From Pseudorhodobacter antarcticus (lineage in GTDB: Bacteria > Pseudomonadota > Alphaproteobacteria > Rhodobacterales > Rhodobacteraceae): a DNA stretch of 38,360 bases. The first letter of the stretch is position 1. Each line of letters begins with the position of its first letter. The DNA lies in contig CAMAXX010000026.1 in assembly GCA_945862435.1 (NCBI GenBank), positions 1 to 38,360 on the forward strand, read 5' to 3'. A program made the translations under genes and the position numbers. The notes beneath the pieces are model-generated. The model made no database searches. It was not told the origin of the DNA and saw only the letters and a list, made by a program, of their open reading frames with translations. Of the stretch, positions 16,688 to 25,591 are shown piece after piece.

Positions 16688-17584
16688 ATGAAAGAACAAA
16701 ACCTCAATATGGCTGACGCGATCAGCACCGCCAAAATGCTGTCCGAAGCGCTGCCCTATCTACAACGCTTTACGGGTGCGGTGGTGGTGGTAAAATTTGG
16801 CGGCAATGCGATGGGCGACGATGCCGCAATGGCCGAGTTTGCCCGCGATATCGTGCTGATGCGCCAAGTGGGGGTGAACCCCGTTGTGGTGCATGGCGGC
16901 GGACCAATGATTAACGAGATGCTGGATAAACTGGGCATCAAATCGGAATTCGTGCGCGGCAAGCGGGTGACGGATAAGGCCACGGTGCAGGTGGTGGAAA
17001 TGATCCTCTCGGGCCTTGTGAACAAACGGATCGTGCAGGCCATTATGGATGCTGGCGGGCGCGCCGTGGGCATTTCGGGCAAGGATGATGATCTGATGGT
17101 CTGCGTCGCCGATGACCCCGAACTGGGCTATGTAGGCCGCCCTGTGGAAATGAACGTGCAGGTGCTGCGCGATTTGTATCAGGCAGGCATCATCCCCGTG
17201 GTCGCCCCCGTGGCGACAGGCATGGCCGATAATGAAACCTTCAACGTGAACGGCGATACGGCGGCAGGGGCCATCGCGGGCGCATTGCAGGCCGATCGTT
17301 TGCTGCTGCTGACCGATGTATCGGGCGTAAAAAACGCCAAGGGCGAGGTGATGACGCAAATCACCCCCGACGAAGTGCGCCAAATGATCCGCGATGGCGT
17401 AATCGCTGGCGGGATGATTCCCAAAACCGAAACTGCCGTTGCAGCGGTCGAGGCGGGAACGCGCGCCGTGACGATCCTTGACGGGCGCATTCCAAATGCC
17501 TGCCTTTTGGAACTGTTCACCGACCACGGCGCAGGCAGCCAAATTCGCGCCACCGCCCCGCGCGTGACCCCGCGCAAACGCTAG
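16688..17584 (+). CDS. argB: Acetylglutamate kinase
   Basis: ArgB phosphorylates N-acetylglutamate, the second step of cyclic arginine biosynthesis in the cytoplasm. The 298-residue product has the amino-acid-kinase fold motifs: [10 protein letters not shown] with Lys36 for phosphate binding, VVHGGGP (67-73) for the acyl substrate, [13 protein letters not shown], and a C-terminal [11 protein letters not shown] segment. GAGG lies six bases before the ATG. A second in-frame ATG occurs at codon 8 but has no better signal. It is the only arginine gene here and rides at the end of the yidC-engB group. Confidence 0.97.
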   Translation: MKEQNLNMADAISTAKMLSEALPYLQRFTGAVVVVKFGGNAMGDDAAMAEFARDIVLMRQVGVNPVVVHGGGPMINEMLDKLGIKSEFVRGKRVTDKATVQVVEMILSGLVNKRIVQAIMDAGGRAVGISGKDDDLMVCVADDPELGYVGRPVEMNVQVLRDLYQAGIIPVVAPVATGMADNETFNVNGDTAAGAIAGALQADRLLLLTDVSGVKNAKGEVMTQITPDEVRQMIRDGVIAGGMIPKTETAVAAVEAGTRAVTILDGRIPNACLLELFTDHGAGSQIRATAPRVTPRKR

Positions 17585-17654
17585 GGCGAAATGCCATAGA
17601 CTTTCTGTGCAACTCTATATATCGTAAAACACGAATGTATGAGGGGTAGCACAA

Positions 17655-18449
17655 ATGTCGGAAACACTGCTACGCTTGGTCATTTTTCTGGGTCTGTTCG
17701 CTTTATTCGCTGGGCTTGAATCCGTCGCTCCGCGCAGGCCCCGTGTGCGGGCCCGTGCTGGGCGCTGGTTTACCAACCTTTCCATGGTGCTGATCGATTC
17801 GCTGGCGGTGCGGGCGCTGGCAATAGGCTTGCCGCTGCTGGCCCTTGGCGCTGCATTGGATGCGCAGGCGCAGGGCATTGGCCTGTTGAATGTGGTTGAT
17901 TTGCCCGATTGGGTCAAGATTCTGGCCGCAATTCTGGCGCTCGATTTCGCGATCTGGGCGCAGCACCTGATCACCCATAAAGTACCTTTGTTTTGGCGCT
18001 TTCACCAAATGCATCACGCTGACCTCGATTTTGACGTGACCACTGCATTACGCTTTCACCCGTTTGAAATTCTGGCTTCGATGCTGCTTAAAATTGGTTT
18101 GGTTTATGCCATTGGCGCGCCGCCGGTGGCTGTGCTGGCCTTTGAAATTATTCTGAACGGCACGGCTATGTTCAACCACGCCAATTGGCGCCTGCCTTTG
18201 GGCCTTGACCGCGTGGTTCGGCTGGTTTTGGTTACACCTGACATGCACCGCGTGCATCATTCTGACCTTCGCGAAGAACATGACAGCAATTATGGCTTTG
18301 CTTTATCAATTTGGGATCGCATCTTTGGCACATACATCGCTCAGCCAAAGCTGGGGCATGATGGCATGACAGTGGGGCTAAAGTGGCAAGACGACAAACC
18401 ATCGAAACTGGGCTGGAGCCTGCTGCTGCCGTTTCGGCGCAATCCCTAG
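17655..18449 (+). CDS. Sterol desaturase / fatty acid hydroxylase superfamily membrane protein
   Basis: The 264-residue product is an integral membrane protein with histidine clusters typical of the di-iron fatty acid hydroxylase superfamily: H104xxxH108, H117xxHH121 (FHQMHHAD), H175 (FNHANW) and H198xxHH202 (HRVHHSD), plus H209. Hydrophobic stretches lie near 5-22, 45-68, 86-103 and 139-170. The family uses O2 to hydroxylate or desaturate lipids or carotenoids; the substrate cannot be read from the sequence. The 70-bp gap after argB is AT-rich and may hold its own promoter. GAGGGGTAG precedes the ATG. The following ferredoxin-like gene overlaps its 3' end, which could mean an electron partner, but that is speculation. 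Confidence 0.88.
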   Translation: MSETLLRLVIFLGLFALFAGLESVAPRRPRVRARAGRWFTNLSMVLIDSLAVRALAIGLPLLALGAALDAQAQGIGLLNVVDLPDWVKILAAILALDFAIWAQHLITHKVPLFWRFHQMHHADLDFDVTTALRFHPFEILASMLLKIGLVYAIGAPPVAVLAFEIILNGTAMFNHANWRLPLGLDRVVRLVLVTPDMHRVHHSDLREEHDSNYGFALSIWDRIFGTYIAQPKLGHDGMTVGLKWQDDKPSKLGWSLLLPFRRNP

Positions 18450-19072
18450 ACGCGATAACCGCGCTTGCGGGACTGCATCATCTGGCAATTTTGGGCGGAT
18501 TTCATGGCGCAAATGACCCTACCCTGCCCAAGGGCACGCAAACCCTGTTGATGCTGGGGCCTGACACTGGTTTTTGGGCGCATTTTCAAACCTCTGCCGA
18601 ATGGCAGGATGGCGCGCCAGATCCGATGGATCGCTGGTCGCGCCGTGTTATCGGCGGCATGGCCTGTGATCTCGGCGCAAAAGCCATCTTCCCCTTTGGC
18701 GGGCCGCCCTATCACCCGTTCTATTCTTGGGCGCTGCGCACGGGCCGCATATGGGAAAGCCCGATCAAGTTGCTGGTGCATGACACCCAAGGCTTGATGG
18801 TTAGCTTTCGCGGGGCCTTGGCGCTGAAACAGAAAATTGACCTGCCCCCGCCCAGCCAGCGGCCTTGCAATACCTGCCCCGCCCCGTGCACCACCACCTG
18901 CCCTGCCCTGTCCACGGCGGGCTATGATCTGCCCGCCTGCCACGCCATGCTGGATGCTGGGAAAGACTGCATGGGTTTGGGATGCGCCTCTCGTCGTGCT
19001 TGCCCCGCAGGGGCTGCTTATGCAAGACTACCCGAACATTCCGCATATCATATGAGGCAGTTCCACCGATGA
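18383..19072 (+). CDS. Ferredoxin-like Fe-S protein of unknown function
   Basis: The 229-residue product ends in a cysteine-rich region with C162xxC165xxxC169xxxC173P, a classic [4Fe-4S] ferredoxin pattern. Further cysteines at 186, 196, 201 and 207 could bind a second cluster. The N-terminal 150 residues include PMDRWSRRVIGGMACDLGAKAIFPFGGPPYHPF. They resemble uncharacterised alphaproteobacterial proteins annotated as ferredoxin, with a distant flavour of the QueG/reductive-dehalogenase Fe-S tail. The start is uncertain. The GTG at 18383 overlaps the preceding gene by 67 bp and is preceded by GGGGC; no ATG, GTG or TTG lies in frame for the next ~40 codons. The stop overlaps the sixA start (ATGA). 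The electron partner is unknown. Confidence 0.78.
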   Translation: MARRQTIETGLEPAAAVSAQSLDAITALAGLHHLAILGGFHGANDPTLPKGTQTLLMLGPDTGFWAHFQTSAEWQDGAPDPMDRWSRRVIGGMACDLGAKAIFPFGGPPYHPFYSWALRTGRIWESPIKLLVHDTQGLMVSFRGALALKQKIDLPPPSQRPCNTCPAPCTTTCPALSTAGYDLPACHAMLDAGKDCMGLGCASRRACPAGAAYARLPEHSAYHMRQFHR

Positions 19073-19572
19073 AACGCTTGATCCTAACACGGCACGCGAA
19101 ATCTGCCTGGGACGACCCAACCATGGCCGACCATGACCGCCCCCTGAATGATCGCGGCAAGGCCGCGGCGGCGGATTTGGGCCAATGGCTGGCCTCGCGC
19201 GATTATATCCCCGCCGAGGTGTTTTGTTCCGATGCGCTGCGAACCCGCAAAACATGGAGCGGGATTGCCCCCGCCCTGCCAGGCACCCCTGTGTTAGAGC
19301 TAAAGCCCGCGCTATATCACGCAGGGCCAGATGTGATGCTGGCCGTTCTGAAGCATGGCAAAGCCGATACGGTGATGATGATTGGCCATAACCCCGGCAT
19401 TGCAGAATTTGCTGCGCGCCTGATCACCGCGCCGCCCCTGAACCCTGAATTTCACCGCTATCCCACAGGGGCCACGTTGGTGGTGGATTTCGTTACCGAT
19501 GATTGGGCGGATGTTGGTTTTGGCATGGGCGCGGTGGTGGATTTTGTCATCCCGCGCGAGATTGACCCATAA
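19069..19572 (+). CDS. SixA-like phosphohistidine phosphatase (histidine phosphatase superfamily)
   Basis: The 167-residue product has the superfamily signature LTRHAKSAW with catalytic His8 near the N terminus and a second active-site histidine in MMIGHNPG (about 103-110). RHAKS and the short length place it with SixA-type phosphatases, which act on phosphohistidine in phosphorelay or PTS proteins. The target here is unknown. The ATG at 19069 overlaps the stop of the ferredoxin-like gene, so I reject the longer frame starting at 18982. It is the last intact gene of this plus-strand group. Confidence 0.88.
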   Translation: MKRLILTRHAKSAWDDPTMADHDRPLNDRGKAAAADLGQWLASRDYIPAEVFCSDALRTRKTWSGIAPALPGTPVLELKPALYHAGPDVMLAVLKHGKADTVMMIGHNPGIAEFAARLITAPPLNPEFHRYPTGATLVVDFVTDDWADVGFGMGAVVDFVIPREIDP

Positions 19573-19599
19573 CCGCAAAGGTAATCCCCTGCGGCCAGT

Positions 19600-20480
19600 G
19601 CGGAGGGGACTTTTCCCGGCCCTCAGATTGGCAATAAAAATATTCGGTTCGATGAAAATCAGCAGCGCTGATAAAACGCATTTCAAATAATGGGGACGGT
19701 GCAAATCCGCAGCCAGCGCGCAATACAATGCCCGCGACCCCAGAATAACAAAGATATTCGAGGTTTAGACGATATAGGGGACGTGATAATTGCAAACACC
19801 GCAGGCATGGAATCTAACGCAAATATCAAATCGGCAAATTTCAACAGCAGCAGCGCCAAAAAAAAGCGTCATGAATTGCACCATCTTGCCCATTTTCGGA
19901 TTTGGCTGTTTCACAAAAAACGCATTGCCATGCAAATTAGTGGTAATATTAAAGCACCGCTTCATGCAACGCTGAATTGGGTTGCTGTCCAAATCTATCT
20001 CTTTGTCTTTGATCACCCGCATCTTCACGCCTGTAGCAATCAGGAAAACGGAAAAGATATGCAGAACCTAACTGTAGTACGACACCCGCGCAACCCCAAC
20101 TCCAATCATGATGCCGCGCGGCACGATCACACCCAAAATGCTCCAAATCACCACGCGGTGCAAATAGATACGCGGCACAGTAAAATTAAAAAATCAGCGT
20201 GATAGCAAATACGTTGTCCAGCGCCAAGATTTCTTCCATGACAAAGGCGCTCATATACTCTGCCGCCGACTGCTGCACAAAATAATACCAAACAAAGCCG
20301 CCAAAGGCGACGCCCAGTTTAATATACAGCGCCGAAAAATTTAGGCTTTCGGCCGTGCCAATTTCACGATCAGTCTTGTTCAAAACTCCAAAATCACGGA
20401 CCAACAACGCGATCAAAATGCCAATTACAGGAAGTCACAGCCACAGCGGTTGCCCAAAAAAGGTCAAAAAGAAAGTCCAA
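19600..20480 (-). pseudogene. terC/alx-type membrane protein pseudogene
   Basis: Minus-strand fragments in different frames align end to end with the TerC/Alx family (integral membrane proteins linked to metal or tellurite handling). They are, in order, LPVIGILIALLVRDFGVLNKTDREI (before 20416), VAFGGFVWYYF...AEYMSAFVMEEILALDNVFAITLIF (to 20186), NFTVPRIYLHRVVIWSILGVI, IKDKEIDLDSNPIQRCMKRCF (near 20000), and ALYCALAADL...LSALLIFIEPNIF (to ~19620). Lesions: TGA at 20437-20435 and a frame change from the start; a frameshift near 20189; TAG at 20070-20068 where Trp is usual (YS*VLHIF); a frameshift near 19835 that garbles DLIFALDSMPAVFAI; and a missing C-terminal helix. A good AGGAGGG precedes the likely TTG start at 20480. 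The gene is dead but still readable, so decay is fairly recent. Confidence 0.9.
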
Positions 20481-20638
20481 TTTCGTCCCTCCTGTTTCAA
20501 ATGCGCTGCTTGACAAAGCATTTCGTTGGCCCCCAACAAAACGCTTAGTTCAATCCGACACCACGTCGCCAGAGGGGATCGGATTAATAACGGGGATATG
20601 GAGATTAACAGGATAGCTTCAATGTTTTCTAATCAAAG

Positions 20639-20661
20639 AAACGCCACACGAGGGGGCGTTT
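20639..20661 (-). terminator. Rho-independent terminator of the amino-acid ABC transporter operon
   Basis: AAACGCC (20639-20645) and GGCGTTT (20655-20661) form a 7-bp stem with a 9-nt loop. Read on the minus strand it ends in TTTCTTTGATTAG, a reasonable U-tract. It lies about 22 bp beyond the stop codon of the ATP-binding subunit gene and so ends that operon. It also separates it from the terC remnant. Confidence 0.8.
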
Positions 20662-20683
20662 TCTTGTAGATTCGCGATCAGGC

Positions 20684-21451
20684 TTAGTGCCCCAAAATCT
20701 GGCTTAGGAACAGCTTGGTGCGGTCTGATTTTGGGTTGGCGAAGAACTCTTTGGGTTCGTTCTGTTCCACAATCTGGCCCTGATCCATAAACACCACGCG
20801 GTTGGCAACCGCTTGGGCAAAGCCCATCTCATGCGTGACGCAGATCATCGTCATGCCATCTTCGGCAAGGCTAATCATCGTGTCCAGCACTTCCTTGATC
20901 ATTTCAGGATCAAGCGCCGAAGTCGGCTCGTCAAACAACATGATGCGCGGTTTCATGCACAGGCTGCGGGCAATTGCCACGCGCTGCTGCTGCCCACCCG
21001 AAAGCTGGCCAGGATATTTCAGCGCCTGTTCAGGGATTTTCACCTTTTCCAGAAAATACATCGCGGTTTCTTCGGCCTCGCGCTTGGGTGTTTTGCGCAC
21101 CCAAATCGGAGCCAGGGTAAGGTTTTCTAAAATCGTCAAATGCGGGAACAGATTAAAGTGTTGAAACACCATTCCCACTTCTGACCGAACCTTATCGATG
21201 TTTTTCAAATCCGATGACAGCTCGGTTCCATCCACAATGATCTGGCCCACCTGATGTTCTTCAAGGCGGTTAATGCAGCGGATTAAGGTAGACTTGCCGC
21301 TGCCCGAAGGCCCGCAAACAACTATCCGCTCGCCCCTGTTCACGGTCATGTCGATATCGCGCAGCACATGGAACTGCCCGTACCATTTGTTCATGGCAGT
21401 GATCTGAATTGCCACCTCGTCCGTGACCTGCATTTTCGCGGCGTGTGCCAT
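20684..21451 (-). CDS. bztD: Polar amino-acid ABC transporter, ATP-binding subunit (AapP/BztD)
   Basis: The 255-residue product is the cytoplasmic ATPase that powers a glutamate/glutamine/aspartate/asparagine-type uptake system. It has Walker [10 protein letters not shown] (47-55), Q-loop MVFQHFNLF, signature LSGGQQQR (150-157), Walker B IMLFDEP (170-176) and switch His207 in VTHEMGF. It closely resembles BztD of Rhodobacter and AapP of Rhizobium. It is the last gene of the operon, 9 bp after the second permease gene. The symbol is chosen by similarity and context. Confidence 0.93.
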   Translation of the reverse strand: MAHAAKMQVTDEVAIQITAMNKWYGQFHVLRDIDMTVNRGERIVVCGPSGSGKSTLIRCINRLEEHQVGQIIVDGTELSSDLKNIDKVRSEVGMVFQHFNLFPHLTILENLTLAPIWVRKTPKREAEETAMYFLEKVKIPEQALKYPGQLSGGQQQRVAIARSLCMKPRIMLFDEPTSALDPEMIKEVLDTMISLAEDGMTMICVTHEMGFAQAVANRVVFMDQGQIVEQNEPKEFFANPKSDRTKLFLSQILGH

Positions 21452-21460
21452 GGCTTGCTC

Positions 21461-22906
21461 CTAATGATGATCGGTTTTCAGCTTTTGCTCTAGATACATC
21501 GAATATCTGGACATGCTAAAGCAGAAGATGAAGAAAATAGCCCCTACAAAAATGAACGGCTCCCAATAAGCGGCCTTCCATGCGATGTCGGCTTTGACAA
21601 CTTTGGTAATGCCTTGCAGTGGGTCGGCAAGGCCTACCAATGCGACAAGGGTGGTATCTTTGAACAGGCCAATAAAGGACGAAACAATGCCTGGGATTGC
21701 CACCTTTAATGCCTGCGGCATAATAATCAGCCGCTGCGCCTGCCAATAATCAAGGCCCAAACTATCAGCCGCCTCTTGCTGCCCGCGCGGCAATGCAGCC
21801 AGTCCGCCACGGATCACTTCGGCAATATAGGCGGATGCGAAAAGGGACACGAGGATTATAACCCGCAAGATCAAATCAAAGTTGGTCTGCGGCGGCAGGA
21901 AATATTGCAGCAAAAGGCTGGCAGTGAACAGCATGGTAATCAGCGGCACACCGCGCACAAACTCGATAAAACCCACCGACAGGGTTTTAATCAAAAACAT
22001 ATCCGACCGCCGCCCAAGCGCCAGTAAAATACCAATGGGGAGCGAGGCAGATATTGCAGAAACGCCAATGACAAAGGATAAAAGGAAACCGCCAAAACGG
22101 TCGCTATCTTCGGCAGGCAGGCTGAAATAGGGGAGCGCTTGTGACATCGCTTCGGTCACGAAACTCTGCACAAGTCCCCACCAAATAAAAGCCACCAGCG
22201 CAGCAATAAGTGCTGCAGGGGCCACGCCAATAAATCCATTCAACGCGCGCCAGACCAGCACTGCAATTCCAAAGCCCGCCATCACGCCAATCGGTGCCCA
22301 AACAGACCCGCCCCACAGCAGAAAGAACGCAGTTGCCGGAAAGGCCAGTGTGACCCAAAGCAGATGCTTGGGCGCAAACCATGCCAGCGCAGCCAGCGCG
22401 GCCATAACTGCTGCGGCAAGGGACAAATGCCAGCCATCGGTTCCAACGGCCCATAACAGCAGCACCAGCACCGCGCCCGCGCCACCGACCATAATCATCG
22501 TGGGGCGGCGCAGATTGAAATATAAAACAGGGGATAGGGCCACGAACAGCAGCGCAAAGGCTAGCAGCGGGCGCCAATACTCTTCGCGGTCAAAAAAACC
22601 AAACATGAATTGATGCCAGCGTTCATTAATCATCGCCCAGCAAGCGCCTGATGCCCCCTCACCTGCCGAGGCGGCGATGATTGCGCGGCATTCGTCAACG
22701 GAACTTGCCGTCCAAACCCCGTTCAAAAACCACGGGGCTGAAGACGATACCAGCGAGTAGACCGCCCACATTCCGATGAAGGTAAGGATTGCGTTAAACC
22801 AACTGGAAAACAGGTTTTCCCGCATCCATTTGATCACGCCAGTCTCGCCCACAGGGGGTTTTTGCGCGGGCAGCATTTGGGTGCGGACAAAATGCGAATT
22901 GCTCAT
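21461..22906 (-). CDS. bztC: Polar amino-acid ABC transporter, permease subunit (AapM/BztC)
   Basis: The 481-residue permease has many hydrophobic segments, including an N-terminal extension larger than in typical ~220-residue His/Glu permeases. This is characteristic of the AapM/BztC subfamily. The EAA loop that docks to the ATPase lies in the C-terminal part (AADSLGLDYWQAQRLIIMPQALKVAIPG). The N-terminal cytoplasmic stretch (about 1-35) precedes the first membrane segment. The start codon is one base from the end of bztB, with GAAGGAA inside the bztB coding end, so translation is coupled. It should form a heterodimer with BztB. Confidence 0.93.
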   Translation of the reverse strand: MSNSHFVRTQMLPAQKPPVGETGVIKWMRENLFSSWFNAILTFIGMWAVYSLVSSSAPWFLNGVWTASSVDECRAIIAASAGEGASGACWAMINERWHQFMFGFFDREEYWRPLLAFALLFVALSPVLYFNLRRPTMIMVGGAGAVLVLLLWAVGTDGWHLSLAAAVMAALAALAWFAPKHLLWVTLAFPATAFFLLWGGSVWAPIGVMAGFGIAVLVWRALNGFIGVAPAALIAALVAFIWWGLVQSFVTEAMSQALPYFSLPAEDSDRFGGFLLSFVIGVSAISASLPIGILLALGRRSDMFLIKTLSVGFIEFVRGVPLITMLFTASLLLQYFLPPQTNFDLILRVIILVSLFASAYIAEVIRGGLAALPRGQQEAADSLGLDYWQAQRLIIMPQALKVAIPGIVSSFIGLFKDTTLVALVGLADPLQGITKVVKADIAWKAAYWEPFIFVGAIFFIFCFSMSRYSMYLEQKLKTDHH

Positions 22907-22907
22907 C

Positions 22908-24209
22908 TTACCGTTCCTTCAACTTGACTGAGTTGTTGAAAATATTCATCCCGACGGAAATGGTCAGCGACAAGAACAGGTAGATCAACATCATCAGCAG
23001 CATACATTCCAGCTCGCGCCCCGTCTGGTTTAGGGTGATGCCACCCAAAGTGCCCTTCAAATCCAGATAGCTGATCGCCATACCGAGGGTCGAGTTTTTG
23101 GTGATGTTCAGATATTGGCTGATCAGCGGCGGCACGATCACGCGCAGCGCTTGGGGCAGGATGATGAGGTTCATCGTGCGGTTGGGGCGCATGCCCAGCG
23201 CATAGGCGGCTTCGGTTTGGCCACGCGAAATGGCCAGAATTCCTGCGCGCACCGCCTCGGCAATATAGGTGCCGTGATAGATCGACAGGGCCAAAAACAG
23301 CGCGGTAAAGCTGTGGGCAAGGCTGATGCCACCCACAAAGTTAAACCCTTTGGACACGCCATTTTCACCCACCGCAAAGGCGGGAATTTCCCAATGAAAA
23401 CCCAGTGCCAAAAGCAGCGCGGTGATAGGCACAATCAGAACAAGCAGCGATTTCCACCACGTCACAGGGCGAAAACCCGTATCTTCTTGGATCGCTTTGG
23501 CGCTGGCACGGATACGGCTATTTACCCAAAAGCTGCCCAAAATTACGGCAATCGCGGCCAGAACCGACAGGTTGATCGGCACATCCAGCACCAAAAAGCT
23601 GCCCAAGGGCCGATCTAGAACGGGGGCAGGCACGTTCGTGCCGCGATTGGTAATGGCGATACTGTCAAAGAAAATCTTTTGCACGGGCGGCTCTAGCCCC
23701 TGATCGACCATTTCTTGCGTAACCTTGAAATCCTTAGGCTCTGGCATCACTTGGGCGAAGATGGAAAAGGCCAGCAAAATCCACAGCAGCAGCGGCACAT
23801 TGCGGAACACTTCGACATAAACCGTCATCAGACGGCCGACAATCCAGTTTTTTGACAGACGCAGCACCCCCGCCGTCACGCCAATCAACGTGGCTGCGAA
23901 ACAGGCCGCGATAGACACGGCCAAGGTGTTGAACAGGCCCACAAACAAAGCGCGCCCATGCGTGCTGTCGTTGGTATAAGGGATTAATTGCTGGTCAATG
24001 TCATAACCCGCACGGTTAAATAAAAAGTTATAGCTGATGTCTTTATCTTTAGCGGCCAAATTGGCCTGCAAATTCATAAGCAGCCACGCCACAAAGGCGA
24101 TGAACAGGCCCAGAACAATCACCTGAATGGTTATCGACCGATAGCGCGTGTCATAAATCAGCATTGACAGCCGAAAGTTGCCTTTCGGAGCATCGCTTAC
24201 CATAGCCAT
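22908..24209 (-). CDS. bztB: Polar amino-acid ABC transporter, permease subunit (AapQ/BztB)
   Basis: The 433-residue permease partners BztC. It starts MAMVSDAPKGNFRLSML, then has a first membrane helix near 27-47 and a long periplasmic insertion. The transport core carries the EAA docking loop EAAYALGMRPNRTMNLIILPQALRVIVPP. The family length and order (binding protein, Q, M, P) match the AapJQMP/BztABCD operons of alphaproteobacteria. It lies 119 bp downstream of bztA, across a terminator-like hairpin that probably lowers its expression relative to the binding protein. Confidence 0.93.
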   Translation of the reverse strand: MAMVSDAPKGNFRLSMLIYDTRYRSITIQVIVLGLFIAFVAWLLMNLQANLAAKDKDISYNFLFNRAGYDIDQQLIPYTNDSTHGRALFVGLFNTLAVSIAACFAATLIGVTAGVLRLSKNWIVGRLMTVYVEVFRNVPLLLWILLAFSIFAQVMPEPKDFKVTQEMVDQGLEPPVQKIFFDSIAITNRGTNVPAPVLDRPLGSFLVLDVPINLSVLAAIAVILGSFWVNSRIRASAKAIQEDTGFRPVTWWKSLLVLIVPITALLLALGFHWEIPAFAVGENGVSKGFNFVGGISLAHSFTALFLALSIYHGTYIAEAVRAGILAISRGQTEAAYALGMRPNRTMNLIILPQALRVIVPPLISQYLNITKNSTLGMAISYLDLKGTLGGITLNQTGRELECMLLMMLIYLFLSLTISVGMNIFNNSVKLKER

Positions 24210-24299
24210 ATCTTACCCCCTGCCGCTGCCGCATGCTGGCCTTTGGCCAATCTTATCGGGGTCTGGCCCCATCACGGAGTGCTTGTTTTAGTGGAAAAA

Positions 24300-24321
24300 G
24301 GGCGCGGGTTGCCCCGCGCCC
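24300..24321 (-). terminator. Attenuating hairpin between bztA and bztB
   Basis: A perfect 9-bp GC stem, GGGCGCGGG (24300-24308) with CCCGCGCCC (24313-24321), has a 4-nt loop. On the minus strand it is followed at once by TTTTTCC. It starts 7 bp after the bztA stop codon. It looks like a rho-independent terminator that lets only part of the transcription pass into the permease genes, a common way to make excess binding protein. It may also protect the bztA mRNA 3' end. Confidence 0.85.
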
Positions 24322-24328
24322 GATTGCT

Positions 24329-25345
24329 TTAGCGCACTGGTGGCGCGTACTGCAGGCCGCCTTGGGTCCACAGCGCGTTCAGGCCGCGTGCCAGACCGAT
24401 GGGGGTCGATGTGCCAAGGTTAGCTTCGAAAATCTCACCATAGTTGCCCGAAACGGCGATGGCGTTCTTGGCCCAGTTGTTGTCCAGACCCATCATCACG
24501 CCCATTTCTCCTTCAAGGCCCAGCAAGCGGCGGGTTTCAGGATCGGTGGTCGATGCGGCCACTTCTTCTAGGTTCGCTTTGGTGATGCCTTTTTCTTCAG
24601 CGATCAGAAGCGAGTAGTAGGTCCAGCGCACGATGTCGCCCCAGTTATTATCGCCATGGCGCACGACTGGGCCCAAAGGCTCTTTCGAGATGATTTCAGG
24701 CAGAATGATGTGGTTTTCAGCGTCGGCCAGCGTCGCGCGGGTGGCAGCAAGGCCCGACGCGTCAGTGGTATAGGCATCGCAAGCGCCCGCGATATACTGA
24801 TTGGCCGCTTCGGTATCGTCGACCACGGTCACAGGGGTATAGGTGATGTTGTTCGATTTGAAGAAGTCAGCCAAGTTCAATTCGGTCGTCGTGCCTGTTT
24901 GAATGCAAACAGTTGCGCCGTCCAGTTCTTTGGCCGAAGCCACGCCCAGTTCTTTCTTTACCATAAAGCCCTGACCATCATAATAGTTCACGGCCACGAA
25001 ATCGAACTTCAGGTCGCTGTCGCGCGAATAGGTCCAAGTTGAGTTGCGCACCAACAGATCCACTTCGCCCGAAGACAGCGCGGTAAAGCGCGTCTCGCCC
25101 GTCAGGGGCACGAATTTCACTTTTGTAGGGTCGCCCAAAACAGCCGCTGCAACAGCCTTGCACAGTGCCGCGTCAAAGCCTTGGTATTCGCCATTGGCAT
25201 CTGGGGCAGCAAAGCCCGTAAGGCCGGTATTCGCGCCGCAAAGCAATTCGCCGCGCGCTTTCACATCATCCAACGTTGCGGCAAAAACCGCGCCCGACAA
25301 GACTGTGGTGGCAACCAGCGTGCCAAGGAATACTGATTTTTTCAT
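24329..25345 (-). CDS. bztA: Polar amino-acid ABC transporter, periplasmic binding protein (AapJ/BztA)
   Basis: The 338-residue product starts MKKSVFLGTLVATTVLSGAVFA, a clear signal peptide cleaved near residue 22. The mature part is a solute-binding protein of family 3: DDVKARGELLCGANTGLTGFAAPDANG, GFDAALCKAVAAAVLG, VDLLVRNSTWTYSRD and the rest agree with AapJ/BztA, which bind Glu, Gln, Asp or Asn. I chose the ATG at 25345, preceded by GGAAGAGG; a longer open frame upstream (to 25450) lacks similarity. It is the first gene of the operon, and the 246-bp gap upstream should hold the promoter. Confidence 0.95.
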   Translation of the reverse strand: MKKSVFLGTLVATTVLSGAVFAATLDDVKARGELLCGANTGLTGFAAPDANGEYQGFDAALCKAVAAAVLGDPTKVKFVPLTGETRFTALSSGEVDLLVRNSTWTYSRDSDLKFDFVAVNYYDGQGFMVKKELGVASAKELDGATVCIQTGTTTELNLADFFKSNNITYTPVTVVDDTEAANQYIAGACDAYTTDASGLAATRATLADAENHIILPEIISKEPLGPVVRHGDNNWGDIVRWTYYSLLIAEEKGITKANLEEVAASTTDPETRRLLGLEGEMGVMMGLDNNWAKNAIAVSGNYGEIFEANLGTSTPIGLARGLNALWTQGGLQYAPPVR

Positions 25346-25516
25346 AGGAACCTCTTCCTGTTGCGCCCATTTCAGGGCTGTTTGTCGTACAAAAATTTTT
25401 AAACCATTTCGTACTTGTCCTCCGCATCGCTCACGGAAAGCGCGAGTCACGCGGTGTCAGCCACTCTTGGCTATTGGTTAAACTTAGGTCAAGAAAAAAT
25501 ATCGTCCAGCGATTTT

Positions 25517-25535
25517 GTTAGCGCTATCGGCTAAC
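25517..25535. promoter_or_regulatory. Inverted repeat between the ATP12 gene and bztA
   Basis: GTTAGC (25517-25522) and GCTAAC (25530-25535) form a 6-bp inverted repeat with a 7-bp spacer. It lies about 170 bp upstream of the bztA start and 57 bp after the ATP12 chaperone stop. It could be an operator for the transporter operon or a weak terminator hairpin (AAAATC follows on the minus strand). A TTGACC that could be a -35 lies just downstream on the minus strand (about 25491-25486), but I see no good -10. Confidence 0.35.
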
Positions 25536-25591
25536 TTTGGACTTTGCCCAGGCAACATGCGCAATTTTTGGGCATTTGCCTTGAAATAATC

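Noticed and set aside
16760..17542. 260-codon minus-strand frame inside argB
   Set aside because: It is antisense to argB and His-rich from reversed Val/Met codons, with no domain.
19690..20202. 170-codon plus-strand frame in the gap after sixA
   Set aside because: The minus strand of the same stretch reads as a decayed TerC protein, which explains the sequence. The plus-strand product has no similarity and unusual Asn/His richness.
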